This document shows positions 34,388 through 43,639 of a stretch of 64,000 bases of DNA, in pieces. Position 1 is the first letter of the stretch; the number at the start of each line of letters is the position of its first letter. The notes beneath the pieces are model-generated. The model had not been told where the DNA came from and did not search any database. It worked only from the letters and a program-made list of their open reading frames with translations. The stretch comes from Pseudomonadota bacterium (GTDB lineage Bacteria; Pseudomonadota; Alphaproteobacteria; Rhizobiales; Xanthobacteraceae): assembly GCA_023404675.1 (NCBI GenBank), contig JAEYAW010000032.1, positions 92,686-156,685 of the forward strand, given 5' to 3'. The position numbers and the translations under genes are program-made.

Positions 34388-34857
34388 AACCGTGTTGTCG
34401 CCTTCCGAACCCCGAATCGGTTCCAGCGAATCGCGCGAGTGAAGCTCGGCGCGTCCTTGAAATTCAGGGCCCGAAGCGCCCATCCCCAAAAATTATTTCG
34501 TGGCCGGAGGTTTCGGCGCGCGATCTCGCCCGGCCTCCGTTGACCGGTCCGGCGCGGTCTGCCGTCGCGTGCCGCACAATCGATGTCACGCGCCCGGAAT
34601 GTAAGAAACCATTGAACGGCGCGGGTTTCCCTTGATGTTGACTTTTGTCGGTGCAAGCTCGGTGCGGGTTTTCGACGCACGCGCCGATGTCGTTTCAGCT
34701 TCGTTGTATGTTGTGCGCGAGCGCCGCGAAAACCCGAGCGTCAACGCTTCCTTAAGTGGGACGCTGGTTTTTTTAGCGCGTTAGTGTAATCGAATCGATG
34801 TGCGCTCGATTCACGGGGCACATGCGATCAGCCATCTCACTGGATCAGGAGGGCAAC
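34388..34857. other. Gene-free stretch upstream of the H1-like gene
   Basis: About 470 bases with no reading frame I can support on either strand. It is less GC-rich toward its right end, with a TTGACT at 34638-34643 and a run of seven T near 34770. It may hold the promoter and a long leader of the lysine-rich protein gene; no RNA gene is recognisable. Confidence 0.4.
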
Positions 34858-35013
34858 ATGGCCAAGAAAGCGAAGACGGCGAAGAAAGCGACGAAGGCGA
34901 AGACCGCGAAGAAGGCCGTCAAGAAGACGACCAAGTCCGCGGTGAAGAAGACTGCGAAGAAGACCAAGAAGGTCGCCAAGAAGGCTCCGAAGAAGGCCGC
35001 CAAGAAGAAGTAA
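34858..35013 (+). CDS. Histone H1-like lysine/alanine-rich small protein
   Basis: The 51-residue product is almost only lysine, alanine and threonine (MAKKAKTAKKATKAKTAKK..., ending KKAAKKK). Such basic H1-like peptides bind DNA without clear sequence choice. The ATG at 34858 has AGGAGG shortly upstream (34848-34853), which decides the start over an open frame from 34798. It is monocistronic, with long gene-free stretches on both sides, as for a strongly expressed small gene. Confidence 0.72.
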   Translation: MAKKAKTAKKATKAKTAKKAVKKTTKSAVKKTAKKTKKVAKKAPKKAAKKK

Positions 35014-35031
35014 TTCTCGCAGAGAGAGCTT

Positions 35032-35050
35032 GCCGGCCCGATCGGCCGGC
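35032..35050 (+). terminator. Hairpin after the H1-like gene
   Basis: Arms GCCGGCC (35032-35038) and GGCCGGC (35044-35050) enclose a five-base loop, 19 bases after the stop codon. No U-tract follows, so termination there is plausible but not shown. Confidence 0.4.
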
Positions 35051-35715
35051 GATGTCACAAGAGCGATCCGGGATCGAGCGCCCTTACCGGGCGGAGACTC
35101 CCTTGCTCCTGTCGACGAAGAGGGTGTCGGCGAGACATCAGGCAGACGATCGGTCGGGGTTTGCAGAGTTCAGCTCGCGCGAACCGGACCGATAGAAGAG
35201 CGCAGGCGTTCATCGCGGTGCAGTTCTTCCAGCGTTGCGGCAAACAGGCCGCGATTTCAGCAACGGCAAAGTTGCGAGAGATTCTGATCCTGACGTGTTC
35301 GCCGACACCCTTGGTCGACGAGCGGTCGTGGCGTCAAGCCGCGAAGAATTTTCCCCCAAGGACTTGAAACATGGCTGTTTGGGCCGAGCCTGAGGCATCG
35401 GCTCCCGGTTTTGCGCGGCAGGCAGCTGTGTGTCGTGGGGCGGTGACGATGCGGGCCCCTGATGCGCGATTGGTTAGCCCGGGCTCAATCGGGAAGGTGA
35501 ATCACTTCGGAACGCCCTCATCAATCGATTGATTCTACAGCGTATTTCGTTTGGTGCCATTGGCGGGCTTGTTCGGCCTTCACCTTTCATTCAGCGCGAC
35601 GCTTAAACTGCCCTTCAAATTTTAACGGCCATGATCGCCTCACACGCCGGGCACAACGGCGGTTGGGGATGGCGCGGAACAGGGTGCAGGAGCCGCGCGG
35701 TGACGGAGAAGGATC
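35051..35715. other. Gene-free stretch with a 14-base palindrome
   Basis: About 660 bases without a supportable coding frame; short open frames here do not show the codon bias of real genes. A perfect palindrome, ATCAATCGATTGAT, lies at 35520-35533, about 180 bases before the Sel1-like gene, and could be a regulator site. I see no tRNA, IS or known RNA structure. Confidence 0.4.
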
Positions 35716-35982
35716 ATGCTGTTTCAGCCTTTCGCTTGTGAAGATGCGCTCCCGGTCGAGATGGCCGACAGTGCCGACGCCCTGTTCGATCTCGGTCTGC
35801 TGTACGCTTCGGGTCGTGCGGGTGCGCTCGATCTGGTCGCCGCGCACAAATGGTTCAACCTCGCGGCGCTGAAGGGCCGCGTCGATGCCATCGCGTTGCG
35901 CCGCGAAGTTGCCGAGCAGATGTCGGAGTTTCAGATTGCTGCGGCCCAGCGCGAAGCCCGCGCCTGGCTGGCGATGCACTGA
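35716..35982 (+). CDS. Small Sel1-repeat-like protein
   Basis: The 88-residue protein has one recognisable Sel1-type repeat (ALFDLGLLYASGRAGALDLVAAHKWFNLAALKG) and a helical tail with AWLAMH. Sel1 repeats are TPR-like protein-binding modules. The ATG at 35716 follows GGAGAAGGATC, a good ribosome site. No signal peptide is present. It is convergent with the epimerase-like gene. Partner unknown. Confidence 0.72.
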   Translation: MLFQPFACEDALPVEMADSADALFDLGLLYASGRAGALDLVAAHKWFNLAALKGRVDAIALRREVAEQMSEFQIAAAQREARAWLAMH

Positions 35983-36021
35983 TCAACGACGGCCTGTCCT
36001 TCGGAAAGGACGGCTCCGGGA

Positions 36022-36864
36022 TCAGGGAAAGTGTGGCCGAAACCCGCGCGGGCTCCAGCCGAAGTCGCGCTGCGCGGGCGTAGCGTCGAACACCATGTCC
36101 TTGGTCATCCGCATGCCCATCGCCGCGTTCGCGCCGGGGAAGAATGGCTTTGCGGCGGCGAAGGCGGCGCGCCAGACGAACGGCGGCAGGCTGATGAGCC
36201 GGCGTGGCTTGCCGAGATCGTCGAAGATGCGCCCCGCCATTTCGCGGTAGGTGATGGTGTCGCTGCCGGGCAGGGCATAGGTCTTGTTGATCGCCGCCTC
36301 GCTGCGGGACGCCGCGATTGCGCCGATTGCAAGATCCTCCGCATGCACGGGCTGGCGCAATCCCGAACCGCCGCCGGCCAGCGGCAGGAAGCCGAAGCGG
36401 CGGATGAAGCGGGAGAGGCGGGTGACGTTGCCGTCGCGGCCTTCCGCATAGATGATGGTGGGCCGCAGCACCGTCCATCCGATACTGAGCTGCTCGCAGG
36501 TCGCGATGAAGCGCGCTTCGCCTTCAGCCAGCCGGCGCAAGCCTTCGCGTTCTTCCGGAATTTCCGAATTCAGCTTGGTGGCGATGCTTGTGGACGTGAA
36601 CAGCACCGCGCGGGTGAGGGCGGGCGTGTAAAGACGCGGCAGCGTCTCGGCGAGCAGCATGGCGTGCGCGGTGCAGAAGATCGTCGAGACGGACGGCGCA
36701 TCTGCGCGCGTGATGGTCTTCAGGTCGCCTTCGATCCAGCCGACAGCCGCCGCGGGCGGCTGCGCCTGCCGTGACAGCGCCAATGGGCGTTCGCCGCCCC
36801 GGACCAGATGGTCCACGATATAGCCGCCGACAATTCCCGTCGCGCCGATCACAAAGCTCTGCAT
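36022..36864 (-). CDS. NAD(P)-binding atypical short-chain dehydrogenase / epimerase-like protein
   Basis: The 280-residue protein starts with a Rossmann motif (FVIGATGIVGGYIVDHLV, GxTGxxG) and carries ARFIATCEQL and WTVLRPTIIYAEGRDGNVTRLSRFI, as in extended/atypical SDRs related to complex I assembly and NAD-epimerase families. The catalytic YxxxK of classical SDRs is not seen. It is divergent from the bestrophin gene. Substrate unknown. Confidence 0.78.
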   Translation of the reverse strand: MQSFVIGATGIVGGYIVDHLVRGGERPLALSRQAQPPAAAVGWIEGDLKTITRADAPSVSTIFCTAHAMLLAETLPRLYTPALTRAVLFTSTSIATKLNSEIPEEREGLRRLAEGEARFIATCEQLSIGWTVLRPTIIYAEGRDGNVTRLSRFIRRFGFLPLAGGGSGLRQPVHAEDLAIGAIAASRSEAAINKTYALPGSDTITYREMAGRIFDDLGKPRRLISLPPFVWRAAFAAAKPFFPGANAAMGMRMTKDMVFDATPAQRDFGWSPRGFRPHFP

Positions 36865-37115
36865 GCCGTCTGGTGACTCCGGTTCGGTGTCTCCCTATAG
36901 AATTCGTATGCTGCGGGGACCAGCCCATATGCGGAATCTGCCGGGAGGCATAGGGCCGGCCGTCGGCCTGCCTTGTGCAGGGCCAAGGCGGAGCAAGGCA
37001 AGGCGGCGACTGGCCGCGCTGTCCCCTGTGGTGTACTGCCCGGGCCAAAAAGGGGAGGCGCACGGGAGGCGATTTGCCAATGCGCGGATCAGTCGTCTGA
37101 TCGGGAGCGTCAGTT

Positions 37116-38021
37116 ATGATCGTTCGTTCCAAGCCGGGTCTGTGGGAGATCGCGTTCGCACTCAACGGCTCGATTCTGCCTCGCATCGCCGGGCGGCTCG
37201 TCTCCATCGCGCTGGTCACGGCGGCAGCGGTCGCAGCTGCCCGCTGGCATCCCGGCATCTTCGCGCAGATCAGCGCCATGCCGTTCACGCTGGTCGGGAT
37301 CGCGCTCTCGGTCTTCATGAACTTCCGGAACAGCGCCTGCTACGACCGCTGGTGGGAGGGGCGGAAGCTGTGGGGCGTTCTGATCATCGGCTGCCGGTCG
37401 TTGGCGCGCCAGACCGCGCGGCTGGAGCGGCAGGATCGCGAACGGCTTCTGCTCGGGCTGTGCGGTTTTGCGCAAGGGTTGGCGGCGCGCCTGCGTGGTG
37501 CGGATGAGGCCGAGGCCATTTCACGCCACTGTCCGGGTGACGCCTGGCCGGATTGGTCGGCTTCGCCCAACCCGACCAATGCCGTTCTTCACGAGGTCGG
37601 CGCGCGCTGCCTCGATCTGGTGGAGGCCGGCAGGCTGAGCGACATCCACTACTCGGTGATCGAAACCGAGATCGTCCGGTTGAGCGATGTGCAGGCCGGC
37701 TGCGAGCGCATCGCGACGACGCCGGTGCCTTTCGCTTATTCGCTGCTGCTGCACCGGACGGCCTATATCTTCTGTCTGACCTTGCCATTCGCGCTTGCGG
37801 GGCTGCTCGGCTGGTGGACCATGCTCCCGGTCCTGCTGGTGAGCTACACCTTCTTCGGACTTGATGCGCTGGGTGACCAGTTGGAGGATCCGTTCGGTCT
37901 GGAGCCGAACGATCTGCCGCTGAACGCAATGGTCCGGACCATTGAGCGGGAAATGCTTTCGCTGCTGCAGCGCGAGGAACTGCCGCCGACGATTCTGCCC
38001 GACAGGCATGTGCTGGCCTGA
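37116..38021 (+). CDS. Bestrophin-family ion channel protein
   Basis: The 301-residue membrane protein belongs to the bacterial bestrophin/YneE family, pentameric anion or cation channels. It has the hallmark NFRNSACYDRWWEGRKLWG near residue 68, four hydrophobic stretches, and a C-terminal GLDALGDQLEDPFGLEPNDLPLN resembling the acidic cluster of the family. The start at 37116 gives MIVRSKPGLWEIAF. Ion choice cannot be read from the sequence. Confidence 0.87.
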   Translation: MIVRSKPGLWEIAFALNGSILPRIAGRLVSIALVTAAAVAAARWHPGIFAQISAMPFTLVGIALSVFMNFRNSACYDRWWEGRKLWGVLIIGCRSLARQTARLERQDRERLLLGLCGFAQGLAARLRGADEAEAISRHCPGDAWPDWSASPNPTNAVLHEVGARCLDLVEAGRLSDIHYSVIETEIVRLSDVQAGCERIATTPVPFAYSLLLHRTAYIFCLTLPFALAGLLGWWTMLPVLLVSYTFFGLDALGDQLEDPFGLEPNDLPLNAMVRTIEREMLSLLQREELPPTILPDRHVLA

Positions 38022-38178
38022 CGATTCGCCTGGCGCGTTGGGACGTTCGCAGCGGGAGGTGACGAGCCATAATCCGCTGCGAATACGGGGAAAATTGCAA
38101 TAGATGGCATTCCTGACCCGTGCGCGGTGCATTCTCGGCTTGCGGGAGGCCACCGGGTCGGGCATATCGGTCTGCGCT

Positions 38179-38272
38179 GGAGATGTGGCCGAGTGGCTGA
38201 AGGCGGCGGTTTGCTAAACCGTTATAGGGTTGTAAAGCCCTATCGAGGGTTCGAATCCCTCCGTCTCCGCCA
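38179..38272 (+). tRNA. tRNA-Ser (anticodon GCU)
   Basis: The cloverleaf is complete with CCA encoded. The acceptor arms GGAGATG (38179-38185) and CGTCTCC (38262-38268) pair, with one G-U. The anticodon loop TTGCTAA holds GCT at 38213-38215, so it reads AGC/AGU codons. The long variable arm (ATAGGGTTGTAAAGCCCTAT) and the T-loop TTCGAATC are typical of class II serine tRNA. Confidence 0.97.
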
Positions 38273-38546
38273 GTAAAATCAATCACTTAGCAATCTGACG
38301 GGCATCGACGGCTTCACCCGTTCGGGGCAAGTCCCCCCACGTGTGTTGTAGCGCGCAATTTCATTTGTCACCGCCGGTCCGGTCGTGACGATGCTCTCGA
38401 CCTTCGCCGGCTGGGACAGCCGGGTGCAGGCCGCCGGTCGCCCGAAGTGGTGCGCGCAGTTGGGCCGGGGCCGCACACGGGCGAAATGCTGTAAGTCCGC
38501 TCGCAGTCGCATTGAGGTCACCGTCACCATACAAGAAGCAGAACAG

Positions 38547-39149
38547 CTATCGAAACGTCTTCTCGGTGCTTCTGCTGCGCGCGCTCGCGCTTTCCGTGGT
38601 GAGAATCCCCGATAGAAATAAGTCTACCGACGCCCGCGTCCAGCGCTCCACGGCCGTTTCATCCAGCTGCTCGCCGATATGCGCTCGACGCAGGTGGCCA
38701 TCCACCGACAGGCTCAGGAACTGTTCAGCGGCAATAGCGAGATCAATGTCCCGCAACTGATTGCGATGCTGCGACAGGATCTCCACGAGAATATTCAGTG
38801 CCGGCCTTCTCGCCTTTTCATTGACGATGCTCCCGAACTCCGGCCAACGCTCGCTTTCTGAAACCACAACCCGATCGACACTGATTAACTCAGGTTGCAG
38901 GGCGGATTGCGCTAAATGCCGGGCGATCTTGAGGAGCGTGGTTTCCAGATCGCTGGAATCGGCACTGATATGCCCCAGCGGGATCAGCCATCGCTCGATC
39001 AGGTCGTTCAGCACCGCGCGAAACAGCGCGGTCTTGTCCGCATAGCGGGCGTACAGCGTGCGCTTTGACATGCGGGCCAGTGCCGCGATGGCGTCCATCG
39101 ACGTCGCGTCGAAACCTGATTGCAGAAAAGCCTGGCTGGCCGCGCGCAA
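38547..39149 (-). CDS. TetR/AcrR family transcriptional regulator (start codon unclear)
   Basis: The product represses, by family rule, the divergent RND efflux genes. The HTH region reads QAFLQSGFDATSMDAIAALARMSKRTLYARYADKTALFRAV, and a TetR C-terminal ligand domain follows. The open frame continues upstream to a stop at 39273-39275 and includes RPGRPRLIEQDGLNDRLL, a normal TetR N-terminus, but holds no ATG or GTG; the first TTG, at 39149, would cut off the first helix. A rare start (CTG at 39245 with GGAG before it, or ATT at 39272), a frameshift or a sequencing slip is needed. The coordinates give the minimal TTG form. Confidence 0.8.
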   Translation of the reverse strand: MRAASQAFLQSGFDATSMDAIAALARMSKRTLYARYADKTALFRAVLNDLIERWLIPLGHISADSSDLETTLLKIARHLAQSALQPELISVDRVVVSESERWPEFGSIVNEKARRPALNILVEILSQHRNQLRDIDLAIAAEQFLSLSVDGHLRRAHIGEQLDETAVERWTRASVDLFLSGILTTESASARSRSTEKTFR

Positions 39150-39279
39150 CAGTCTGTCGTTGAGGCCGTCCTGCTCGATGAGCCTGGGTCTGCCCGGGCG
39201 GACGATGTCGCCATGGAGCGGCGGATTTTTGTTCTTCGTGCGCAGCCTACGTCTCCATTGCTTCGGGGAAATTCACACC

Positions 39280-39315
39280 TTGTGCTCGCTATTTTTAAAC
39301 GATACAGTACCGTAT
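39280..39315 (+). promoter_or_regulatory. Promoter and TetR-type operator of the RND efflux operon
   Basis: A -35 (TTGTGC, 39280-39285) and a -10 (TACAGT, 39303-39308) are spaced by 17 bases. A near-perfect palindrome ATACAGTACCGTAT (39302-39315, 12 of 14 positions symmetric) covers the -10. This is the form expected of the AcrR/TetR operator of divergent RND pumps. The predicted transcript starts near 39315, so ATG 39317 is unlikely as start codon. Confidence 0.6.
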
Positions 39316-39349
39316 TATGACGCCCCGTCAATCCTACACAGCGAGAGAC

Positions 39350-40504
39350 ATGTCGAAGTTTCGCTATTTGACTTCCGCCGTTTTGCTTGTGGCCCTGACC
39401 TCCGCTCACGCGCAGGAGGCATCTCCGCCCCCCGTGGTCGGCATAGTCAGGGTGGAGCGGCGGCCCGTGACGGAAACATCCGAATTTCTGGGTCGGATTC
39501 AGGCTGTGGAGCGCGTGGACATCGTGCCTCGCGTGACGGCGTTTCTGACCCGGCGGCTTTTCACTGAAGGCGCAGAAGTCAAGAAGGGCGATCTGCTATA
39601 TGAGCTTGAGCGGGAGCCGTTTCAGGCTGATGTGAGGTCCAGACAAGCTGCGGTCAAGCAGGTGGAGGCGCAGCTTCTGAACGCCACCCAAGCGAGGGAT
39701 CGCGCCGAGCAGCTGCTCAAGACCTCCGCTGGAACTGTCGCGACCTTCGACACCGCGCGCGCGAACGAGCAATCGCAGCAAGCGCAGCTGCTTGCCGCCA
39801 AGGCCCAGCTCCGCCAGTCGGAAATCAATCTCGAATACACGGAAATCCGCTCGCCCATCGACGGGAAGATCGGCAGAACCGCGGTAACGGAAGGAAACGT
39901 CGTCAGTCCGGCTTCCGGAGCTTTGACCTCCATTGTCAGCCAGGATCCGATGTACGTGGTTTTTCCTGTGCCGGTGCGCACAGCCTTTGAATTGCGGGAA
40001 AAGGTTTCGAAGGGGGAAGGTTTCGATGCGCTGAAGGTGAAGCTGAAGCTGCCGGACGGCCGAGTATACGAGCCGGTCGGGAAGCTCGACTTCCTCAACA
40101 ATAGTGTCTCCGGCAATACGGACACGCTCACGATGCGTGCGGTCATCGCCAATCCCGCTGTCCAAAACGCACAGCAGCAGCTCGGAGCGCGCGAGCTTTT
40201 GGATTCTCAGCTCGTCACGGTTTCGCTGCAGGCGGCCGAGTCCGTGAGCATGTTGACGATACCGCGCCTTGCCGTGCTTGCCGATCAGGCCGGCGATTTT
40301 GTCTATGTCGTCGATGCCGACGGAACTGCAGTGCGCCGTTCCATCAAACTGAATTCGACGACGACGCCAACGCTCGCCGTTCTGGATTCCGGGCTTGAGG
40401 AAGGCGAGCAGGTGGTTGTTGAGGGGCTGCAGCGCGTGCGGCCCGGCCAGAAGGTTTCGGCTGCGCCTGCAGAGCCGCCTCCGAATGTTGACTCTCGGAA
40501 ATAA
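39350..40504 (+). CDS. RND efflux periplasmic adaptor (membrane fusion protein)
   Basis: The 384-residue adaptor links the inner-membrane pump to an outer-membrane channel. It has a signal peptide (MSKFRYLTSAVLLVALTSAHA), the barrel-sandwich entry EFLGRIQAVERVDIVPRVTAFL, a coiled hairpin (residues about 100-150), the lipoyl half YTEIRSPIDGKIGR and a membrane-proximal domain. I chose ATG 39350 because ATG 39317 falls at the predicted transcript start. No lipobox is seen. The pump gene follows after 3 bases; no outer-membrane channel gene is nearby. Confidence 0.9.
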   Translation: MSKFRYLTSAVLLVALTSAHAQEASPPPVVGIVRVERRPVTETSEFLGRIQAVERVDIVPRVTAFLTRRLFTEGAEVKKGDLLYELEREPFQADVRSRQAAVKQVEAQLLNATQARDRAEQLLKTSAGTVATFDTARANEQSQQAQLLAAKAQLRQSEINLEYTEIRSPIDGKIGRTAVTEGNVVSPASGALTSIVSQDPMYVVFPVPVRTAFELREKVSKGEGFDALKVKLKLPDGRVYEPVGKLDFLNNSVSGNTDTLTMRAVIANPAVQNAQQQLGARELLDSQLVTVSLQAAESVSMLTIPRLAVLADQAGDFVYVVDADGTAVRRSIKLNSTTTPTLAVLDSGLEEGEQVVVEGLQRVRPGQKVSAAPAEPPPNVDSRK

Positions 40505-40507
40505 CTC

Positions 40508-43500
40508 ATGATCTCAGCCATTTTTGTTGATAGACCGCGGCTCGCGATCGTCATTTCGATTGTCATGACAATCGCTGGCCTCGTTGCCATGACGAGAATT
40601 CCGGTCGCCCAGTTTCCCGACATCGTTCCACCACAGGTTCAGGTGACCGCGAACTATCCCGGCGCGTCTGCGGCGGTCGTGGAGGCAAGCGTCGCTCAGC
40701 CGCTTGAAGCGCAGATCGTCGGTGTCGACAAAGCACTCTATATGAAGTCGACCAGCGGCAACGATGGCAGCTATAATCTGACCATCAGTTTTGCGCTGGG
40801 CACAAATCCCGACATCAATACTGTTAACGTCAACAACCGCGTCCAGACGGCTCTGCCGCAACTTCCGCAGGAAATTCAGCGCCAGGGAATCACGGTCCGT
40901 AAGCGTTCGTCGGCTATTCTGCAGTTCATCGGCTTTTCAAGCGATAAGCACGATACACTGTTTATTGCCAGTTACATCACGATCAACATCCTGGACGAGT
41001 TGTCGCGCATTCCCGGCGTGGGACAGGCGCAGCTGTTCGCGCGTCTCAGCTACTCCATGCGGGTCTGGTTCGATGTGGAGCGGCTCATCAGTCTCAATCT
41101 GACGCCGTCCGACGTCGCCGCGGCAATCCAGGCGCAGAACGTTCAGGCTCCGACGGGGCGGATCGGAGCTCCTCCCATAAGTTCGGACCAGCAGATCCAG
41201 ATGAACGTTCAGACGCAAGGCCGCCTGACGACATCGGAGCAGTTTGGCGAGATCGTTCTTCGCGCCAATCCGGATGGTTCACTTCTGAGAGTGAAGGACG
41301 TCGCGCGCGTGGAGATCGGTGCGCAGAACGAGGATATCGACAGCCGGCTGAATGGAAAGCCTACGGTTGCAGCCGCGATCTTCCTTGCGCCGGATGCGAA
41401 TGCGGTGACGACCTCGGCTCTGGTGAACGAGGCGATCGAGCGTTTGAGCAAGCGTTTCCCCGAGGGAATGACGGCTCAGGTCGTTCACGATTCCACGACG
41501 TTCGTGAACGATACGATCAACGAAGTTATTCGCACGCTTGTTGAGGCGTTCGTTCTTGTCGTGGTCGTGGTCTTTCTGTTCCTTGGGAAACTTCGCGCGA
41601 CGATTATCCCGGCTGTGGCCGTACCGGTGAGCCTGATCGGTACATTCGCTGTGCTCCTCGCCATGGGCTATTCGGCGAATACGGTCTCGCTCCTTGCGAT
41701 GGTGTTGGCGATCGGCATTGTCGTCGACGATGCCATCGTTGTGGTCGAGAATGTCGAACGCGTTATGGAGGAGGAGCCCGACCTCAGTCCGGCCGAGGCC
41801 ACGAAGAAGGCGATGCAACAGATTACCGCGCCGATCATCGCCATCACTTTGGTGCTGTTATCGGTGTTCGTTCCGATCGCGTTCGTGCCAGGACTGTCCG
41901 GCCAGCTCTTTCGTCAATTCGCCGTGACGATAAGCGCGGCCATGTTGATTTCCGCAATCAACGCCTTGACCTTGTCTCCCGCCCTTTGTGCAATGTTGTT
42001 GCGCCACTCCGGCCCTCGACGAGGGATCATGGCGCGCATCCTGAATGGCATCGGCGCGGTGCAGAATGGATATTCGTCCATCGTTGCGCGTTTGGTTCGT
42101 ATTTCAACTGTCTCTCTCGTCGTCGTGGCGGTGTGCGGCCTCGGAATTTTTGGGTTGGCGAGAATAACGCCGACGAGCTTCCTTCCGGAGGAAGATCAGG
42201 GCGCGTTCTTCATCGCGGTTCAGCTGCCGGATGGTGCCTCGCTAAGCCGCACAAGCGAGGCAGTCAGGAGCGTCGAAAAACTTGTTTCCTCCATGCCGCA
42301 GGTCAAGGACACGTTCTCAATTCTGGGATACTCGTTGCTTGAATCTGCTGCTGGAGCCAACACGGCGTTTGTCGTCGCCAGGCTGAAGCCGTTCGAGGAC
42401 CGGAGAGCGGCAGCCGATTCCGCTCAAGCGCTCATTCAAAAGATCTTCGTCGAAGGAAGCCAGATCCGGACCGCGCAAGTGCTTCCGTTCAATCTTCCGC
42501 CCATCATCGGTCTCTCGACGGGTGGTGGATTTGAGTATCAGCTTGAGGCCCTGGAAGGTCAGGATCCTGTTTCGATGGGAAGTGTCATGCAGGGACTGGT
42601 CGCGACCGCGAATCAGGATCCACGTCTGGCGCGTGTTTTCTCGACATACACGACAGTGAATCCATCGGTGTTCCTTGATATCGATCGGGAGAAGGCTCAG
42701 GCTCTCGGGCTGGACATGAGCGAAATTTTCACGGCGTTGCAGGCCACGCTCGGTGGGCTCTACGTCAACAACTTCAACCTGTTCGGTCGTACGTGGCAGG
42801 TCAATATTCAGGGCGAGTCATATAATCGGAGGGACATCTCCGCTCTATGGCAGATTCAGATCCGTAACAGATCGGGTGAGATGGTGCCGTTACGCTCTAT
42901 CGCGAGCGTCAGTATTGTTCTGGGCCCCCAGGTTCTCTCCCGCTACAACAACTACCGGACCGTCTCCATCAACGGGAGTTCTGCTCCCGGCTCATCGTCA
43001 GGCGCGGCACTGCAGGCGGTGGAGGAGGTGTCGGCCAAGACGCTGCCCCAGTCATATGGCTACGAATGGACTGGCTCGGCCTATCAGGAGCGGCAGGCGT
43101 CCGGGCAGACTGGCGTGATCCTCGCCCTTGCCTTGCTTTTTGCCTATCTCTTCCTCGTTGCCCTTTACGAGAGTTGGATGATCCCGATTCCCGTTCTGCT
43201 TTCGGTCGTGGTTGGTGTACTCACGGCGTTTGCGGGAATCTTGCTGGCAGGCCTGACGCTGGATCTCTATGCCCAGATCGGTCTTGTGGTTCTGATCGCC
43301 CTGGCGGCCAAGAATGGCATTCTGATCGTCGAGTTTGCCAAGGAGCAGCGCGAGCAAGGCAAGAGCATTGAGGAGGCCGCGGTAATCGGCGCACATATGC
43401 GCTTCCGCGCCGTGGTGATGACCTCTATTGCTTTTATCCTCGGATTGGCGCCGCTAGTGATCGCCCATGGCGCGGCTCAGTTAAGCCGGCGGGGAGTCGG

Positions 43501-43639
43501 CACGTCGGTCTTCGCCGGCATGCTGGGCGCCACGACGATCGGTATCTTCCTGATCCCGATGTTGTATGTGGTGTTTCAGAGGCTCCGGGAGTGGAAGTTT
43601 GGAAGGCGCAAGTCGAGCGAGCCGCACCATGCAGCCTGA
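40508..43639 (+). CDS. RND efflux pump permease, HAE1 family
   Basis: The 1043-residue protein is a full-length HAE1 hydrophobe/amphiphile pump. The N-terminus FVDRPRLAIVISIVMTIAGL, the porter domain, and the TM4 proton-relay aspartates in GIVVDDAIVVVENVERVM are present, as are ITPTSFLPEEDQGAFF and ALAAKNGILIVEFAKEQ. It uses the proton gradient to export drugs or lipophilic compounds. It shares an operon with the adaptor and is likely repressed by the divergent TetR. Confidence 0.94.
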   Translation: MISAIFVDRPRLAIVISIVMTIAGLVAMTRIPVAQFPDIVPPQVQVTANYPGASAAVVEASVAQPLEAQIVGVDKALYMKSTSGNDGSYNLTISFALGTNPDINTVNVNNRVQTALPQLPQEIQRQGITVRKRSSAILQFIGFSSDKHDTLFIASYITINILDELSRIPGVGQAQLFARLSYSMRVWFDVERLISLNLTPSDVAAAIQAQNVQAPTGRIGAPPISSDQQIQMNVQTQGRLTTSEQFGEIVLRANPDGSLLRVKDVARVEIGAQNEDIDSRLNGKPTVAAAIFLAPDANAVTTSALVNEAIERLSKRFPEGMTAQVVHDSTTFVNDTINEVIRTLVEAFVLVVVVVFLFLGKLRATIIPAVAVPVSLIGTFAVLLAMGYSANTVSLLAMVLAIGIVVDDAIVVVENVERVMEEEPDLSPAEATKKAMQQITAPIIAITLVLLSVFVPIAFVPGLSGQLFRQFAVTISAAMLISAINALTLSPALCAMLLRHSGPRRGIMARILNGIGAVQNGYSSIVARLVRISTVSLVVVAVCGLGIFGLARITPTSFLPEEDQGAFFIAVQLPDGASLSRTSEAVRSVEKLVSSMPQVKDTFSILGYSLLESAAGANTAFVVARLKPFEDRRAAADSAQALIQKIFVEGSQIRTAQVLPFNLPPIIGLSTGGGFEYQLEALEGQDPVSMGSVMQGLVATANQDPRLARVFSTYTTVNPSVFLDIDREKAQALGLDMSEIFTALQATLGGLYVNNFNLFGRTWQVNIQGESYNRRDISALWQIQIRNRSGEMVPLRSIASVSIVLGPQVLSRYNNYRTVSINGSSAPGSSSGAALQAVEEVSAKTLPQSYGYEWTGSAYQERQASGQTGVILALALLFAYLFLVALYESWMIPIPVLLSVVVGVLTAFAGILLAGLTLDLYAQIGLVVLIALAAKNGILIVEFAKEQREQGKSIEEAAVIGAHMRFRAVVMTSIAFILGLAPLVIAHGAAQLSRRGVGTSVFAGMLGATTIGIFLIPMLYVVFQRLREWKFGRRKSSEPHHAA

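Noticed and set aside
38279..38530. An 83-codon minus-strand frame just after the tRNA, considered as a transposase or integrase remnant
   Set aside because: No catalytic motif or known family sequence could be recognised, and there is no flanking repeat. The possibility remains open but is not supported.
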